In this document: positions 1 to 7,540 of the stretch, one piece after another
How the letters are laid out: every line of letters starts with the position of its first letter
Position numbering within the stretch: position 1 is the stretch's first letter
Assembly: GCA_947259305.1 (NCBI GenBank)
Contig: CAMYML010000040.1
Span: 1 to 33,168, forward strand
Source of the DNA: an uncultured Gammaproteobacteria bacterium
GTDB lineage: Bacteria > Pseudomonadota > Gammaproteobacteria > GCA-001735895
DNA: 33,168 nucleotides
Direction of reading: 5' to 3'
Made by a program: the position numbers and the translations under genes
Notes under the pieces: model-generated
The model's database searches: none
Told to the model about the DNA's origin: nothing
The model's input: the letters and a program-made list of their open reading frames with translations, nothing else

Positions 1-195
1 CTTCTCCCCGATCTCCTTTATATAGACACCCAGATTAATATAGAATCGCTTAGAGAACTGGGAGCCTTGGATATTTATAACCTGTATAAATTCGTCTAAA
101 CCCCTCCACCAGGTGCCCCCCTTTTTCCGAAAACCTTCTATCTTGAGAATCGGTTTTAGGATTGACTCTAGATGCTTCTTTTCTTCAGATGCCAT
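1..195 (-). CDS. DUF4304-family protein, partial; probable first integron cassette gene
   Basis: An ATG at 195 opens a frame that stays open for 65 codons to the left edge of the window, so the C-terminus is missing. The visible protein begins MASEEKKHLESILKPILK and contains GFRKKGGTWWRG, then VINIQGSQFSKRFYINLGVY. This pattern of a basic GF+KKG-TW-R block followed by a Q-S-FYINLG strand is what I know from DUF4304 proteins, whose function is unknown. The start lies seven bases after a GTTAGGC core site on the same strand, which is typical of integron gene cassettes. The gene runs divergently from the integrase, as cassettes do. The stretch looks clearly more AT-rich than the esterase and argH genes to its right. 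The family call rests on motif recall. The cassette call rests on the core site, orientation and neighbouring integrase; the distal attC is outside the window. Confidence 0.72.
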   Translation of the reverse strand, partial: MASEEKKHLESILKPILKIEGFRKKGGTWWRGLDEFIQVINIQGSQFSKRFYINLGVYIKEIGEK

Positions 196-202
196 GGTTT
201 TT

Positions 203-209
203 GCCTAAC
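203..209 (-). other. attI/attC core site (GTTAGGC)
   Basis: Read on the minus strand, the seven bases are GTTAGGC, matching the integron core consensus GTTRRRY. They sit between the integrase gene and the first divergent gene, with the DUF4304 start codon just downstream. In known integrons recombination occurs after the G of this core, so the cassette would begin inside it. A second, inverted simple-site core is not clearly recognisable upstream, which is usual because that half is poorly conserved. Confidence 0.7.
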
Positions 210-252
210 AGTCTAATTAAAAGGTCTTCGACCTTTAATGGTTATTAGTAGG

Positions 253-365
253 TTGACCTGATAATTGGGTGAGGCGAATCTGGGCTGTTTCAAGTTTCTG
301 ATTTGCATACAAAAATTGCTGATTAATTTTCTTTGTCCCTGTTGTCAGGTTTTTGACCTGATAAT
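253..365 (+). repeat. Pair of 13-bp direct repeats, exactly 100 bp apart
   Basis: TTGACCTGATAAT occurs at 253-265 and again at 353-365. Each copy forms the right half of an AGGT/ACCT palindrome. Direct repeats near the core are known in attI1, where they bind the integrase, so a similar role is possible here, but this is inference. Confidence 0.7.
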
Positions 366-381
366 ACCCTTGAAATTTAGT
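353..381 (+). promoter_or_regulatory. Candidate intI promoter overlapping a palindrome
   Basis: TTGACC at 353-358 matches five of six -35 positions. After a 17-base spacer, TTTAGT at 376-381 matches four of six -10 positions. The perfect TCAGGT/ACCTGA inverted repeat at 345-361 covers the -35 element, so it could be an operator or an integrase-binding site. The call is by eye only. Confidence 0.4.
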
Positions 382-430
382 GTCATGTTGTTAGGGTGGC
401 CGGGAATAGTTTAACGAAAGGATTCGTACT

Positions 431-1420
431 ATGGCTACCGTTTCTCGCAAATCATCCCCTTTTCTTGATTCGATTTCAGATTTCATGGCTGTGCGTCGCT
501 ACAGTAAACGCACGATAAAGTCGTACGTTTACTGGATTCGATACTTTATCGTGTTTAGCGAAATGCGGCATCCCACTGAAATGGGCGCGATCGAGGTGGA
601 AAAATTCCTCACGCATCTCGCTGTTGAGAAAACCGTGTCTGTTGCAACTCAGAAAATTGCGCTGAATGCTCTGGCTTTTTTGTACAACCGTGTTCTGGAA
701 CAGCCGCTTGGCAATCTGGGGGAATTCAATCGAGCTAGCAGGCAGGCAAAGCTCCCTGTTGTATTAACTCGCCTGGAAGTGGCGCGATTACTGCAGCATC
801 TGAGCGGAACTTCTCAGTTGGTGGCATCCTTGCTGTATGGATCGGGTTTACGCCGCTCCGAAGCAGTGCGTTTGCGTATAAAAGATATCGACTTTGATCA
901 CCATCAATTGCAGGTCTGGAACGGTAAGGGCTTTCACTACCGTCTTACGACGCTCGCGCCAGAGCTTGTTCCAGCGCTGCAAATTCAGGTCGAGTTGGTT
1001 CGTATGCAACTCAGGGAAGACAGTCGGCACCAGTATTACGCCGGCGTATGGATGCCGGATGCGCTTGCGCGCAAATATCGGGAAGCCAGTAAGACAGTGG
1101 GTTGGCAATATCTTTTCCCAGCCGTGAGGATTGCCGTAGATCCGGAAAGCGGTCTGTTGCGGCGCCATCACATCGATGAATCCAATATCAATCGATCGCT
1201 CAGGCGCGCCGCGCTGCAGGCAAAAATCGAAAAGCAGGTGACTTGCCATACGTTGCGTCATTCCTTTGCGACGCATTTGCTCGAATCGGGGGCCGATATC
1301 CGTACCGTGCAGGAGCAGCTCGGCCACCAGGATGTCAAGACAACCGAGATTTATACCCACGTACTGAAACGCGGTGCGCGTGGCGTGCGTAGCCCACTCA
1401 GCGATCTGAATAAAACGTGA
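431..1420 (+). CDS. intI: Integron integrase (IntI, tyrosine recombinase)
   Basis: A 329-residue site-specific tyrosine recombinase that would insert and excise gene cassettes at attI and attC sites. An N-terminal SAM-like core-binding domain (about 10-95) precedes the catalytic domain. The likely catalytic residues are R141 (GSGLR), H273 and R276 (CHTLRHSFATHLL), H299 (LGHQD) and Y308 (TEIYTH). The integron-specific insert that separates IntI from XerC/D is present at about 203-230, as MPDALARKYREASKTVGWQY followed by LFP. The length is normal for IntI. The start ATG at 431 has an AAAGGA ribosome site at 417-422. The usual GKGxKDR strand reads GKGFHYR here, so the conserved acidic-basic pair is changed while K166 is kept. 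The gene diverges from the cassette side, the standard integron layout. No stop or frameshift is present, so it is probably functional. Confidence 0.93.
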   Translation: MATVSRKSSPFLDSISDFMAVRRYSKRTIKSYVYWIRYFIVFSEMRHPTEMGAIEVEKFLTHLAVEKTVSVATQKIALNALAFLYNRVLEQPLGNLGEFNRASRQAKLPVVLTRLEVARLLQHLSGTSQLVASLLYGSGLRRSEAVRLRIKDIDFDHHQLQVWNGKGFHYRLTTLAPELVPALQIQVELVRMQLREDSRHQYYAGVWMPDALARKYREASKTVGWQYLFPAVRIAVDPESGLLRRHHIDESNINRSLRRAALQAKIEKQVTCHTLRHSFATHLLESGADIRTVQEQLGHQDVKTTEIYTHVLKRGARGVRSPLSDLNKT

Positions 1421-1445
1421 TCGAACGGCGCCGCGCCGCTATAAT
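1417..1445 (+). promoter_or_regulatory. Candidate promoter of the esterase gene
   Basis: A perfect TATAAT at 1440-1445 lies 31 bases before the next start codon. The matching -35 position, 17 bases upstream, reads GTGATC (three of six). It begins at the very end of the integrase gene, which suggests the esterase has its own promoter. Confidence 0.45.
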
Positions 1446-1475
1446 CCGGCCTTTGATTTTTGAACGAGACCCGTT

Positions 1476-2144
1476 ATGGCTGACGAACCCCTGGTAATCG
1501 AAACCGGCGTGCACGCGCCCGACGCCTGCGTCATCTGGCTACATGGCCTGGGCGCCGACGGTCACGACTTCGAGCCCATCGTCCCCGAGTTGCGGCTCGA
1601 CCCGGGGCTCAACATCCGCTTTATGTTCCCGCATGCGCCGATGATGCCGGTTACCATCAACCAGGGTTTCGTCATGCGCGCCTGGTATGACATCCGCACG
1701 GCGGACATCGGCAACGAGCCCGATGAAAAAGGCATTCGCGCATCGACCGAGTTGCTCAGCAATATGGTTGACGCCGAGATCGAGGCTGGCATAGAGCCCG
1801 AGCGTATCGTCCTGGCCGGGTTTTCGCAGGGCGGAGTGATCGCATTGCAGGCAGGCCTGCGCTATTCCAAAAAGCTCGCGGGCATCATCGCACTGTCGAC
1901 CTACCTGCCGCTCGAGGATGCGCTGGACGAGGAAAAATCCGAGGTCAATGCTGAGATTCCGATTTTGTTCGCACATGGTTCAGCCGACCCGGTGATTCCT
2001 ATCCACCTGGCTCAGCGTTCGCACAAAAAACTGGAGCAGGCGGGCTACAGCGTGGAGTGGCACGAGTACAAGGGTATGCCGCACAGCGTTTCGGAACAGG
2101 AAATCTTCCACATCGCCGAGTGGCTGGAAAAAGTCCTGACATGA
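1476..2144 (+). CDS. Alpha/beta-hydrolase carboxylesterase (phospholipase/carboxylesterase family)
   Basis: A 222-residue cytosolic serine hydrolase of the Abhydrolase_2 family, related to Pseudomonas EstB and acyl-protein thioesterases. It would hydrolyse short acyl esters or thioesters. The oxyanion loop is LHGLGADGHDF at 22-32, the nucleophile is S117 in GFSQGG, the acid is D171 in AHGSADPV, and the base is H203 in GMPHSV. Length and spacing fit the family, and there is no signal peptide. It lies just outside the integron integrase and is convergent with argH across a repeat-filled gap. It is therefore probably the first ordinary chromosomal gene next to the integron. The natural substrate cannot be read from sequence. 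Confidence 0.88.
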   Translation: MADEPLVIETGVHAPDACVIWLHGLGADGHDFEPIVPELRLDPGLNIRFMFPHAPMMPVTINQGFVMRAWYDIRTADIGNEPDEKGIRASTELLSNMVDAEIEAGIEPERIVLAGFSQGGVIALQAGLRYSKKLAGIIALSTYLPLEDALDEEKSEVNAEIPILFAHGSADPVIPIHLAQRSHKKLEQAGYSVEWHEYKGMPHSVSEQEIFHIAEWLEKVLT

Positions 2145-2479
2145 TGCCATCGCCGCAAAGCGTCGATGGCTCCTCAAACTGTCATCCCGGCCCCCGAGCC
2201 GGGATCTCGCAATGGCCTCGCGCTAACGGATTTTCGTATCCGGTCAGATCTGGATTCTTAAGTCGCCACTTTTGCGGCGACGACTCCTCAAACTGTCATC
2301 CCGCGGCTCGACCGCGGGATCCAGATTAGAAAGTGCATTCAGTCAAAACTGGATACCGCGGTCAAGCCGCGGGATGACAACAGTCGGTATTCTGGCCAGG
2401 ATGTTTGTAGACCTCGCTAAACGGGTAACGCTTTAAATTTGGTCGGATGACTGATTTCAAGCGTTCAACGACAAGCGGC
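2145..2479. repeat. Intergenic palindromic repeats between esterase and argH
   Basis: This convergent gap contains three copies of a GTCATCCCG palindromic element. The copies are 2181-2210, 2295-2324, and an inverted copy at 2349-2378 that matches the second over about 30 bases with two differences. The first two copies are each preceded by TCCTCAAACT (2171-2180, 2285-2294). The second and third can form a long hairpin. The position between two gene ends suggests a bidirectional terminator or a REP-like dispersed element. No ORF in the gap looks like a real gene. Confidence 0.75.
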
Positions 2480-3868
2480 TCAATCCTCGATCATCGACCG
2501 CCCGGCGTTGACCTGGAACAGCACCTGTTCGGGCGCCGTGCCGCCGGTGATATTACGCGCGTTGATCGAGCCTTCCAGCGTCAGCACCTCGAACACGTCG
2601 TCTTCGATGCGCGTGTCGAACTGCTGCAGCTCTGCCAGCGTGCATTCGCCCAGGTCCTTGCCCCGGTCAATGCCGAAGGCAACCGCGTTGCCGACCACTT
2701 CGTGCGCGTCGCGAAACGCCGCGCCCTTTCTCACCAGGTAGTCGGCGAGGTCGGTCGCGGTGGCATATCCCTGCTGTGCGGCCTGGTACATTTGCTCGTG
2801 GTTGACCTCGAGCGCAGGCACCATGTCGGCGAAGGCGCGCAGGCTGCCGATCAGCGTGTCTATGGTATCGAACAGCGGTTCCTTGTCTTCCTGGTTATCC
2901 TTGTTATACGACAGGGGCTGGCCCTTCATCAGCATCAGCAGGTTCACCAGGTGGCCGGTCGCGCGCCCGGCCTTGCCGCGCACCAGCTCGGCGACGTCGG
3001 GGTTTTTCTTTTGCGGCATGATCGACGATCCGGTGCAGTAGCGGTCGGGCAGCCGAACGAAGTCGAACTGCGCGCTCGACCACAGCACCAGTTCCTCCGC
3101 CATGCGCGACAGGTGCGTCATGCAGATCGCGGCCGCGGCGCAGAATTCGAGCACGAAATCGCGATCGCTGACCGCGTCGATAGAGTTGCGGCAGGGGATG
3201 TCGAAGCCGAGTATGTCGGCGGTGAACTCGCGGTCGAGATCGTAAGAGGTTCCGGCCAGTGCAGCGCTGCCCAGCGGCATCTGGTTCATGCGCGTCGCGC
3301 AATCGCCCAGCCGGCCGTGGTCGCGCTCGAGCATTTCGAACCAGGCCAGCATGTGGTGTCCGAAGCTGACCGGTTGCGCCACCTGCAAATGGGTGAAACC
3401 GGGCATGATGGTGTGCGCCTCACGCTCGGCGAGGTCGAGCAGGCCGTGCTGAAAAGCGCGGATGCCCTGCCTGCAAATGCCGATCTGGTCACGCAGGTAG
3501 AGCCGGATATCAGTCGCGACCTGGTCGTTGCGCGAGCGCCCGGTGTGCAGTTTCTTGCCGGCGTCGCCGATCAACGCGGTCAGGCGCGCCTCGATGTTCA
3601 TGTGCACGTCTTCGAGCGCGACCGACCATTCGAACTTGCCGGCGTCGATCTCTTCGCGAATCTGCTGCAGTCCGTATTTGATCGCGGCCAGTTCATCGCT
3701 GTTGAGCACGCCGATGCGCTTCAGCATCTTCGCGTGCGCGCGTGAACCCTCGATATCGGCATGCGCCAGGCGCTGGTCGAAACCGACCGAAGCGGTGAAG
3801 GCCTGTACGAATTCATCGGTGGGTTCGTTGAATCGCCCGCCCCACATGCGGGAATCATCTTTGCTCAT
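2480..3868 (-). CDS. argH: Argininosuccinate lyase
   Basis: A 462-residue enzyme that splits argininosuccinate into arginine and fumarate, the last step of arginine synthesis; the active form is a cytosolic homotetramer. The N-terminus [13 protein letters not shown] is typical of the family, as are [10 protein letters not shown] at 108-117, GFTHLQ with H160, and the signature [11 protein letters not shown] at 280-290 carrying the catalytic serine. A longer frame upstream exists, but its extra 16 residues are unlike ArgH, so I chose the ATG at 3868. The length then matches the family. The gene diverges from the AlgZ-like kinase with about 100 bases between starts, the same arrangement as in Pseudomonas. 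Confidence 0.96.
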   Translation of the reverse strand: MSKDDSRMWGGRFNEPTDEFVQAFTASVGFDQRLAHADIEGSRAHAKMLKRIGVLNSDELAAIKYGLQQIREEIDAGKFEWSVALEDVHMNIEARLTALIGDAGKKLHTGRSRNDQVATDIRLYLRDQIGICRQGIRAFQHGLLDLAEREAHTIMPGFTHLQVAQPVSFGHHMLAWFEMLERDHGRLGDCATRMNQMPLGSAALAGTSYDLDREFTADILGFDIPCRNSIDAVSDRDFVLEFCAAAAICMTHLSRMAEELVLWSSAQFDFVRLPDRYCTGSSIMPQKKNPDVAELVRGKAGRATGHLVNLLMLMKGQPLSYNKDNQEDKEPLFDTIDTLIGSLRAFADMVPALEVNHEQMYQAAQQGYATATDLADYLVRKGAAFRDAHEVVGNAVAFGIDRGKDLGECTLAELQQFDTRIEDDVFEVLTLEGSINARNITGGTAPEQVLFQVNAGRSMIED

Positions 3869-3971
3869 TGGTTTCTGGTCATTCGGCTGACATCGGACGC
3901 GCGAATACGGCGACACATTGCGCTGTATATTGTTGTATGCTTGCAGCGCAAGACGAACAAATCAACTCTTT

Positions 3972-5030
3972 ATGCCAGAAAATACGGAAAAAAGTATACC
4001 CGGCTCCGAAAACTCGACCTACCTGCCCAATTTCTGCGATGGGGATGCTTTCCTGCGCCTGCTGCTGGTGGTCCAGTTGATCGCGATCATGTTTGCGCTG
4101 GTCAGCTACGGCGGCGGTGCCCTGTTCGTGCATATCGCGCTGATTTCGGTGGCGATGCTATGGGTCGGCCTGACCACGGCCGCAGTGTTGTGTTTGCTTA
4201 AACGCCAGGGTTGGCTCGGGGATAATTTGCGCACCACCATAGTGGTGTTCGCGGTCGCGATACTGATGACGCTGCTGGTCAGTTTTCTGAGCCTCGGGCT
4301 CGGCAGCATGATGAACTTCGGGCCGACGGCGCGCGACGTCGGTTACACGCTGACGCGCAACCTCGCGATTGCGGTCATCCTGGTGGGTCTCGCGTTGCGT
4401 TATTTTTACCTGCATTACGAATCCGACATGCGTCTCCAGGTGCAGGCGCAGGCGCGCTTGCAGGCCTTGCAGGCGCGCATCCGCCCGCATTTCCTGTTCA
4501 ACAGCATGAACACCATCGCCAGTCTGACCCACGATCAACCCAATCTCGCCGAGCAGGCGATCGAAAACCTGTCGGACCTGTTTCGCGCCAGTCTCGCGGC
4601 CGAGTCCAGCATCTCGTTGCAGCAGGAACTCGAGCTGACGCGCAGCTACATCGATCTCGAGGCGCTGCGCCTCGGCGAGCGTCTCGAAGTTAAATGGCAG
4701 TTGCCGGCCAGGGAACCGACGCTCTACCTGCCGGCGCTGACGCTGCAGCCGCTGGTCGAAAACGCGATTTACCATGGTATCGAGCCGCTGCCCGGCGGCG
4801 GGGTAATCGAAGTCGCGATCGATGACGTCGATTCCGCTATTATCATCACGATTTCCAACCCGCTGGTGAACCAACAGCTTTCTCATGGTCGTAAAGGTAA
4901 TCAAATGGCGGTCGACAACATAAGAGAGCGCCTCGCACTGGCGTTCGATGGCGCGGCTTCGATGGATTTATCCGAGACCGAGTCGCGCTATACTGTTAAA
5001 TTAACCATTCCGACTGCGGAGGCTGCGTGA
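3972..5030 (+). CDS. algZ: AlgZ/FimS-type sensor histidine kinase (LytS family)
   Basis: A 352-residue inner-membrane kinase. Several hydrophobic segments lie between about 27 and 145. They are followed by a short coiled region and the His_kinase domain with RPHFLFNSMN at 171-180, where H173 is the expected phospho-acceptor. An ATPase-like domain follows (LQPLVENAIYHGIEP). The opening YLPNFCDGDAFLRLLL resembles AlgZ/FimS. In Pseudomonas the AlgZ/AlgR pair controls alginate and type IV pili; here the target genes are unknown. I use the ATG at 3972 because the longer frame overlaps the argH leader and its extra residues do not fit. No clear ribosome site is seen. The stop overlaps the GTG start of the response regulator, indicating co-translation. 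Confidence 0.88.
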   Translation: MPENTEKSIPGSENSTYLPNFCDGDAFLRLLLVVQLIAIMFALVSYGGGALFVHIALISVAMLWVGLTTAAVLCLLKRQGWLGDNLRTTIVVFAVAILMTLLVSFLSLGLGSMMNFGPTARDVGYTLTRNLAIAVILVGLALRYFYLHYESDMRLQVQAQARLQALQARIRPHFLFNSMNTIASLTHDQPNLAEQAIENLSDLFRASLAAESSISLQQELELTRSYIDLEALRLGERLEVKWQLPAREPTLYLPALTLQPLVENAIYHGIEPLPGGGVIEVAIDDVDSAIIITISNPLVNQQLSHGRKGNQMAVDNIRERLALAFDGAASMDLSETESRYTVKLTIPTAEAA

Positions 5031-5758
5031 AGATACTGATAGTCGACGATGAGAAACCGGCGCGCGATCGCCTGGCGCGCATGGTGGGTGAATTGAAAGA
5101 GCATGAGCTGGTCGGCGAGGCGGTCAACGGGCTGGAAGCGCTCGGCATGGCGCAAAGCCTGGAACCCGATATGGTGTTGCTGGATATTCGCATGCCGGGC
5201 ATGGACGGCATCGAAGCGGCGCGGCATATCGCCAGGCTCGACGAGCCGCCGGCCGTCGTCTTTACGACCGCGTTTTCCGATCACGCGCTCGAAGCCTTCG
5301 AAACCCACGCGGTCGACTACTTGCTCAAGCCGGTAAAGCAGGAACGTTTGCAGGCGGCGATGGATGCCGCGACTCGTCCGACCCGCGCGCAGGCCTCGAA
5401 GAGCGGTGACCTGTTGTCGGGCCTGGAACCTCGCCAGCATATCTGCGCGCGCGTGCGCGGCAGCCTGGTGCTGGTGCCGATCGAGAATATTTATTATTTC
5501 CATGCCGAGCAGAAATATGTCACGGTGCGCCATACCGAGGGCGAGGTTCTGATCGAGGATGCGCTGAAGAGTCTCGAAACCGAATTCGGCGATCGTTTTT
5601 ATCGCATCCATCGCAACGCGCTGGTGAACCTGGCCTCGCTCGCCGGGATGCAATCTGAAAACGATGGCCACCAGGTCACCTTCCGCGATATCGACGATTA
5701 CCTCGAGGTAAGCCGCCGGCATCTGCCGGGGGTACGTAAAATTATCAAGAATCTTTAA
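5027..5758 (+). CDS. algR: AlgR-type LytTR response regulator
   Basis: A 243-residue response regulator with a receiver domain at about 1-120 (DD at 7-8, phospho-acceptor D53 in LLDIRMPGMDG, K at KPVKQ) and a LytTR DNA-binding domain at about 140-240 (YYFHAEQKYVTVRH, RIHRNALVN). It starts with GTG at 5027, overlapping the kinase stop as GTGA, with a GGAGG ribosome site at 5018-5022. The receiver plus LytTR layout, length and position between an AlgZ-like kinase and hemC match Pseudomonas AlgR. It would be phosphorylated by the upstream kinase and bind target promoters. Its regulon here is unknown. Confidence 0.9.
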   Translation: MKILIVDDEKPARDRLARMVGELKEHELVGEAVNGLEALGMAQSLEPDMVLLDIRMPGMDGIEAARHIARLDEPPAVVFTTAFSDHALEAFETHAVDYLLKPVKQERLQAAMDAATRPTRAQASKSGDLLSGLEPRQHICARVRGSLVLVPIENIYYFHAEQKYVTVRHTEGEVLIEDALKSLETEFGDRFYRIHRNALVNLASLAGMQSENDGHQVTFRDIDDYLEVSRRHLPGVRKIIKNL

Positions 5759-6691
5759 ATGATGACATCCCGAACCGAATTACGTATCGCCACGCGCGGT
5801 AGTCCACTGGCGCTATGGCAGGCCGAGCACGTGCGGGCACGGCTCGAAGCGCTGCACCCGCAGCTGAAAGTTTCGCTGCTGACGATGAAAACCCGCGGCG
5901 ACAAGCTGCTCGATGCGCCGCTGGCCAAGGTCGGTGGTAAAGGTCTGTTCGTCAAGGAGCTCGAGGCCGGCCTGCTCGATGGGCGCGCCGATCTTGCCGT
6001 GCATTCGCTTAAAGACGTGCCGGTGCATTTCCCGGATGGCCTCGAGCTGGCGCTCGTCATGGAGCGCGAAGACCCGCGCGACGCTTTTGTCTCCAATAGC
6101 TACGACAGCCTCTCGGCGATGCCCGCCGGCAGCCTGGTCGGGACCTCGAGCCTGCGCCGTCAGACCCAGATCCGCGGACGCTATCCCGAGCTCGAGGTCG
6201 ACTGGTTGCGCGGTAACGTCAACACGCGCCTGGCCAAGCTCGATGCCGGTGATTTCGATGCCATCATACTCGCCGCCTCCGGCCTGCAGCGCCTCGGTTT
6301 CAGCGAGCGCATCCGCGCGGCGATCCCGCCCGAGGAATGCCTGCCGGCGATCGGCCAGGGCGTGCTCGGTATCGAGATCCGCAGTGACGACGAGGAGTTG
6401 CGCGAATTGATTGCGCCGCTGGCGCATGCCGATACCACTCTGCGGGTGACCGCCGAGCGCGCGCTCAACCAGACCCTGAACGGCGGTTGCCAGGTGCCGA
6501 TCGCGGGTTACGCGGTGCTCGAACAGGATCAGCTCTATCTGCGCGGCCTGGTCGGCGAGCCCGACGGCAGCGAGATTTTGCGCGCCGAAGTGCGCGGCAG
6601 CAGCGCCGAGGCGCATGAACTCGGGGTAGAACTGGCGCGGCAATTGCTGGCCCAGGGCGCCGACCGGATCCTCGCGAGGCTGCTGGAATAA
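5759..6691 (+). CDS. hemC: Porphobilinogen deaminase (hydroxymethylbilane synthase)
   Basis: A 310-residue cytosolic enzyme that joins four porphobilinogens into hydroxymethylbilane in tetrapyrrole synthesis. Family motifs include [14 protein letters not shown] near the start, VHSLKDVP at 81-88, GTSSLRRQ at 128-135, RGNVNTRL at 151-158 and [10 protein letters not shown] at 241-250. C244 is the residue that carries the dipyrromethane cofactor. The start ATG follows directly after the algR stop; a second ATG is next to it and either could be used. The gene begins the run hemC-hemD-hemX-hemY and is probably co-transcribed with the two-component genes upstream. Confidence 0.96.
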   Translation: MMTSRTELRIATRGSPLALWQAEHVRARLEALHPQLKVSLLTMKTRGDKLLDAPLAKVGGKGLFVKELEAGLLDGRADLAVHSLKDVPVHFPDGLELALVMEREDPRDAFVSNSYDSLSAMPAGSLVGTSSLRRQTQIRGRYPELEVDWLRGNVNTRLAKLDAGDFDAIILAASGLQRLGFSERIRAAIPPEECLPAIGQGVLGIEIRSDDEELRELIAPLAHADTTLRVTAERALNQTLNGGCQVPIAGYAVLEQDQLYLRGLVGEPDGSEILRAEVRGSSAEAHELGVELARQLLAQGADRILARLLE

Positions 6692-6727
6692 GCATGCCGG
6701 CGCAACCGCCGAAACAGCGCTTAAGCG

Positions 6728-7495
6728 ATGGCGGCTAGACTGCAGGGTCAGGTAATACTGAATACCCGGCCGGCGCATCAGCAGGCCGAGCTTAGCGCGC
6801 TGCTCGAAAGCGAAGGCGCAAGCGTGTTGTCATTTCCGGTGATTGAAATCCAGCGGCTCGAGACGTCGGCGCAACCGCGCGAATTGTCTCGCTATGACAT
6901 CCTGCTGTTCGTCAGTCGTAACGCCGTCGATGGCGCCGTCGAACTTTTCGGCGCTGCGCAGCTGTCGGCGATCGACCGGCTGGGCGTAATCGGAGCGGCG
7001 ACGCGCGCGGCGCTGATCGACCACATCGGCGATCCGGGCACAAAACTGATATCCAGCGATCCTTATAATAGCGAGGCCCTGTTGGCCGCGGATGCCCTGC
7101 AGCAGGTGGCGGGTAAACGCATACTGATTCTGCGCGGGCAGGAGGGGCGTAACCTGCTCGGCGACGAGCTCGCCGCGCGCGGCGCGCGCGTCGAGTATGC
7201 AGAAGTTTACCGGCGGGCCCTGCCGTGCGTTGGCGCCGGCGCTTTCGAACGGCTGGTTGCGCGGACCTTTCCGACGCTGGTGATCCTGACCAGTAACGAG
7301 GGTATGCATAACCTGTTCGAGCTGGTGGATACCGCGGCGGCGCGGCGCCTGCGGCAAACCCCGTGGCTTTTGATCAGCGAAAGAATGCGTGAATCGGCGC
7401 TGAAACTGGGACATAATGCGTCCATCATAGTCGCATCTGGCGCAAGCGACGATGGAATACGGCAAACGATTTGCGAGTGGGCGAATCAAGCATAA
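6728..7495 (+). CDS. hemD: Uroporphyrinogen-III synthase
   Basis: A 255-residue protein that would cyclise hydroxymethylbilane to uroporphyrinogen III, flipping ring D. The family is poorly conserved. The opening VILNTRPAHQQAELSALLES, then FPVIEI, the middle DILLFVSRNAVDGAVELF, and the segments ILRGQEGRNLLGDELAARGA and VILTSNEGMHNLFEL follow the expected two-domain alternating pattern. It lies 36 bases after hemC and just ahead of hemX, the order seen in many gammaproteobacteria. This placement strengthens the call. Confidence 0.92.
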   Translation: MAARLQGQVILNTRPAHQQAELSALLESEGASVLSFPVIEIQRLETSAQPRELSRYDILLFVSRNAVDGAVELFGAAQLSAIDRLGVIGAATRAALIDHIGDPGTKLISSDPYNSEALLAADALQQVAGKRILILRGQEGRNLLGDELAARGARVEYAEVYRRALPCVGAGAFERLVARTFPTLVILTSNEGMHNLFELVDTAAARRLRQTPWLLISERMRESALKLGHNASIIVASGASDDGIRQTICEWANQA

Positions 7496-7540
7496 ACCAC
7501 GGCGATAAATCCCGGCAATAGACCTGGTATTAACCAAGAT

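Larger units (their letters stand above)
203..430. other. attI region between integrase and first cassette
   Basis: This non-coding stretch lies between the divergent integrase and DUF4304 genes and should contain the attI recombination site and the cassette promoter. It holds three AGGT/ACCT-type palindromes: AAAGGTC/GACCTTT with a 3-base loop at 220-236, AGGT/ACCT at 250-259, and TCAGGT/ACCTGA with a 5-base spacer at 345-361. No strong cassette promoter is visible on the minus strand. The best weak candidate is CTGACA (348-343) with ATTAAT (327-322), at a short 15-base spacing. I see no classical LexA box. Confidence 0.6.

Noticed and set aside
366-430. LexA box upstream of intI
   Set aside because: No CTGT-N8-ACAG-like palindrome is present; the only good palindrome, at 345-361, has a different sequence.
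431-1420. XerC/XerD or phage integrase
   Set aside because: The ALARKYREAS...WQYLFPA insert between the catalytic boxes is specific to integron integrases, and a cassette core site lies beside the gene.
2447-3745. 432-codon ORF on the plus strand
   Set aside because: It lies wholly antisense to argH, which has clear family motifs; the frame is open because of codon bias in GC-rich DNA.
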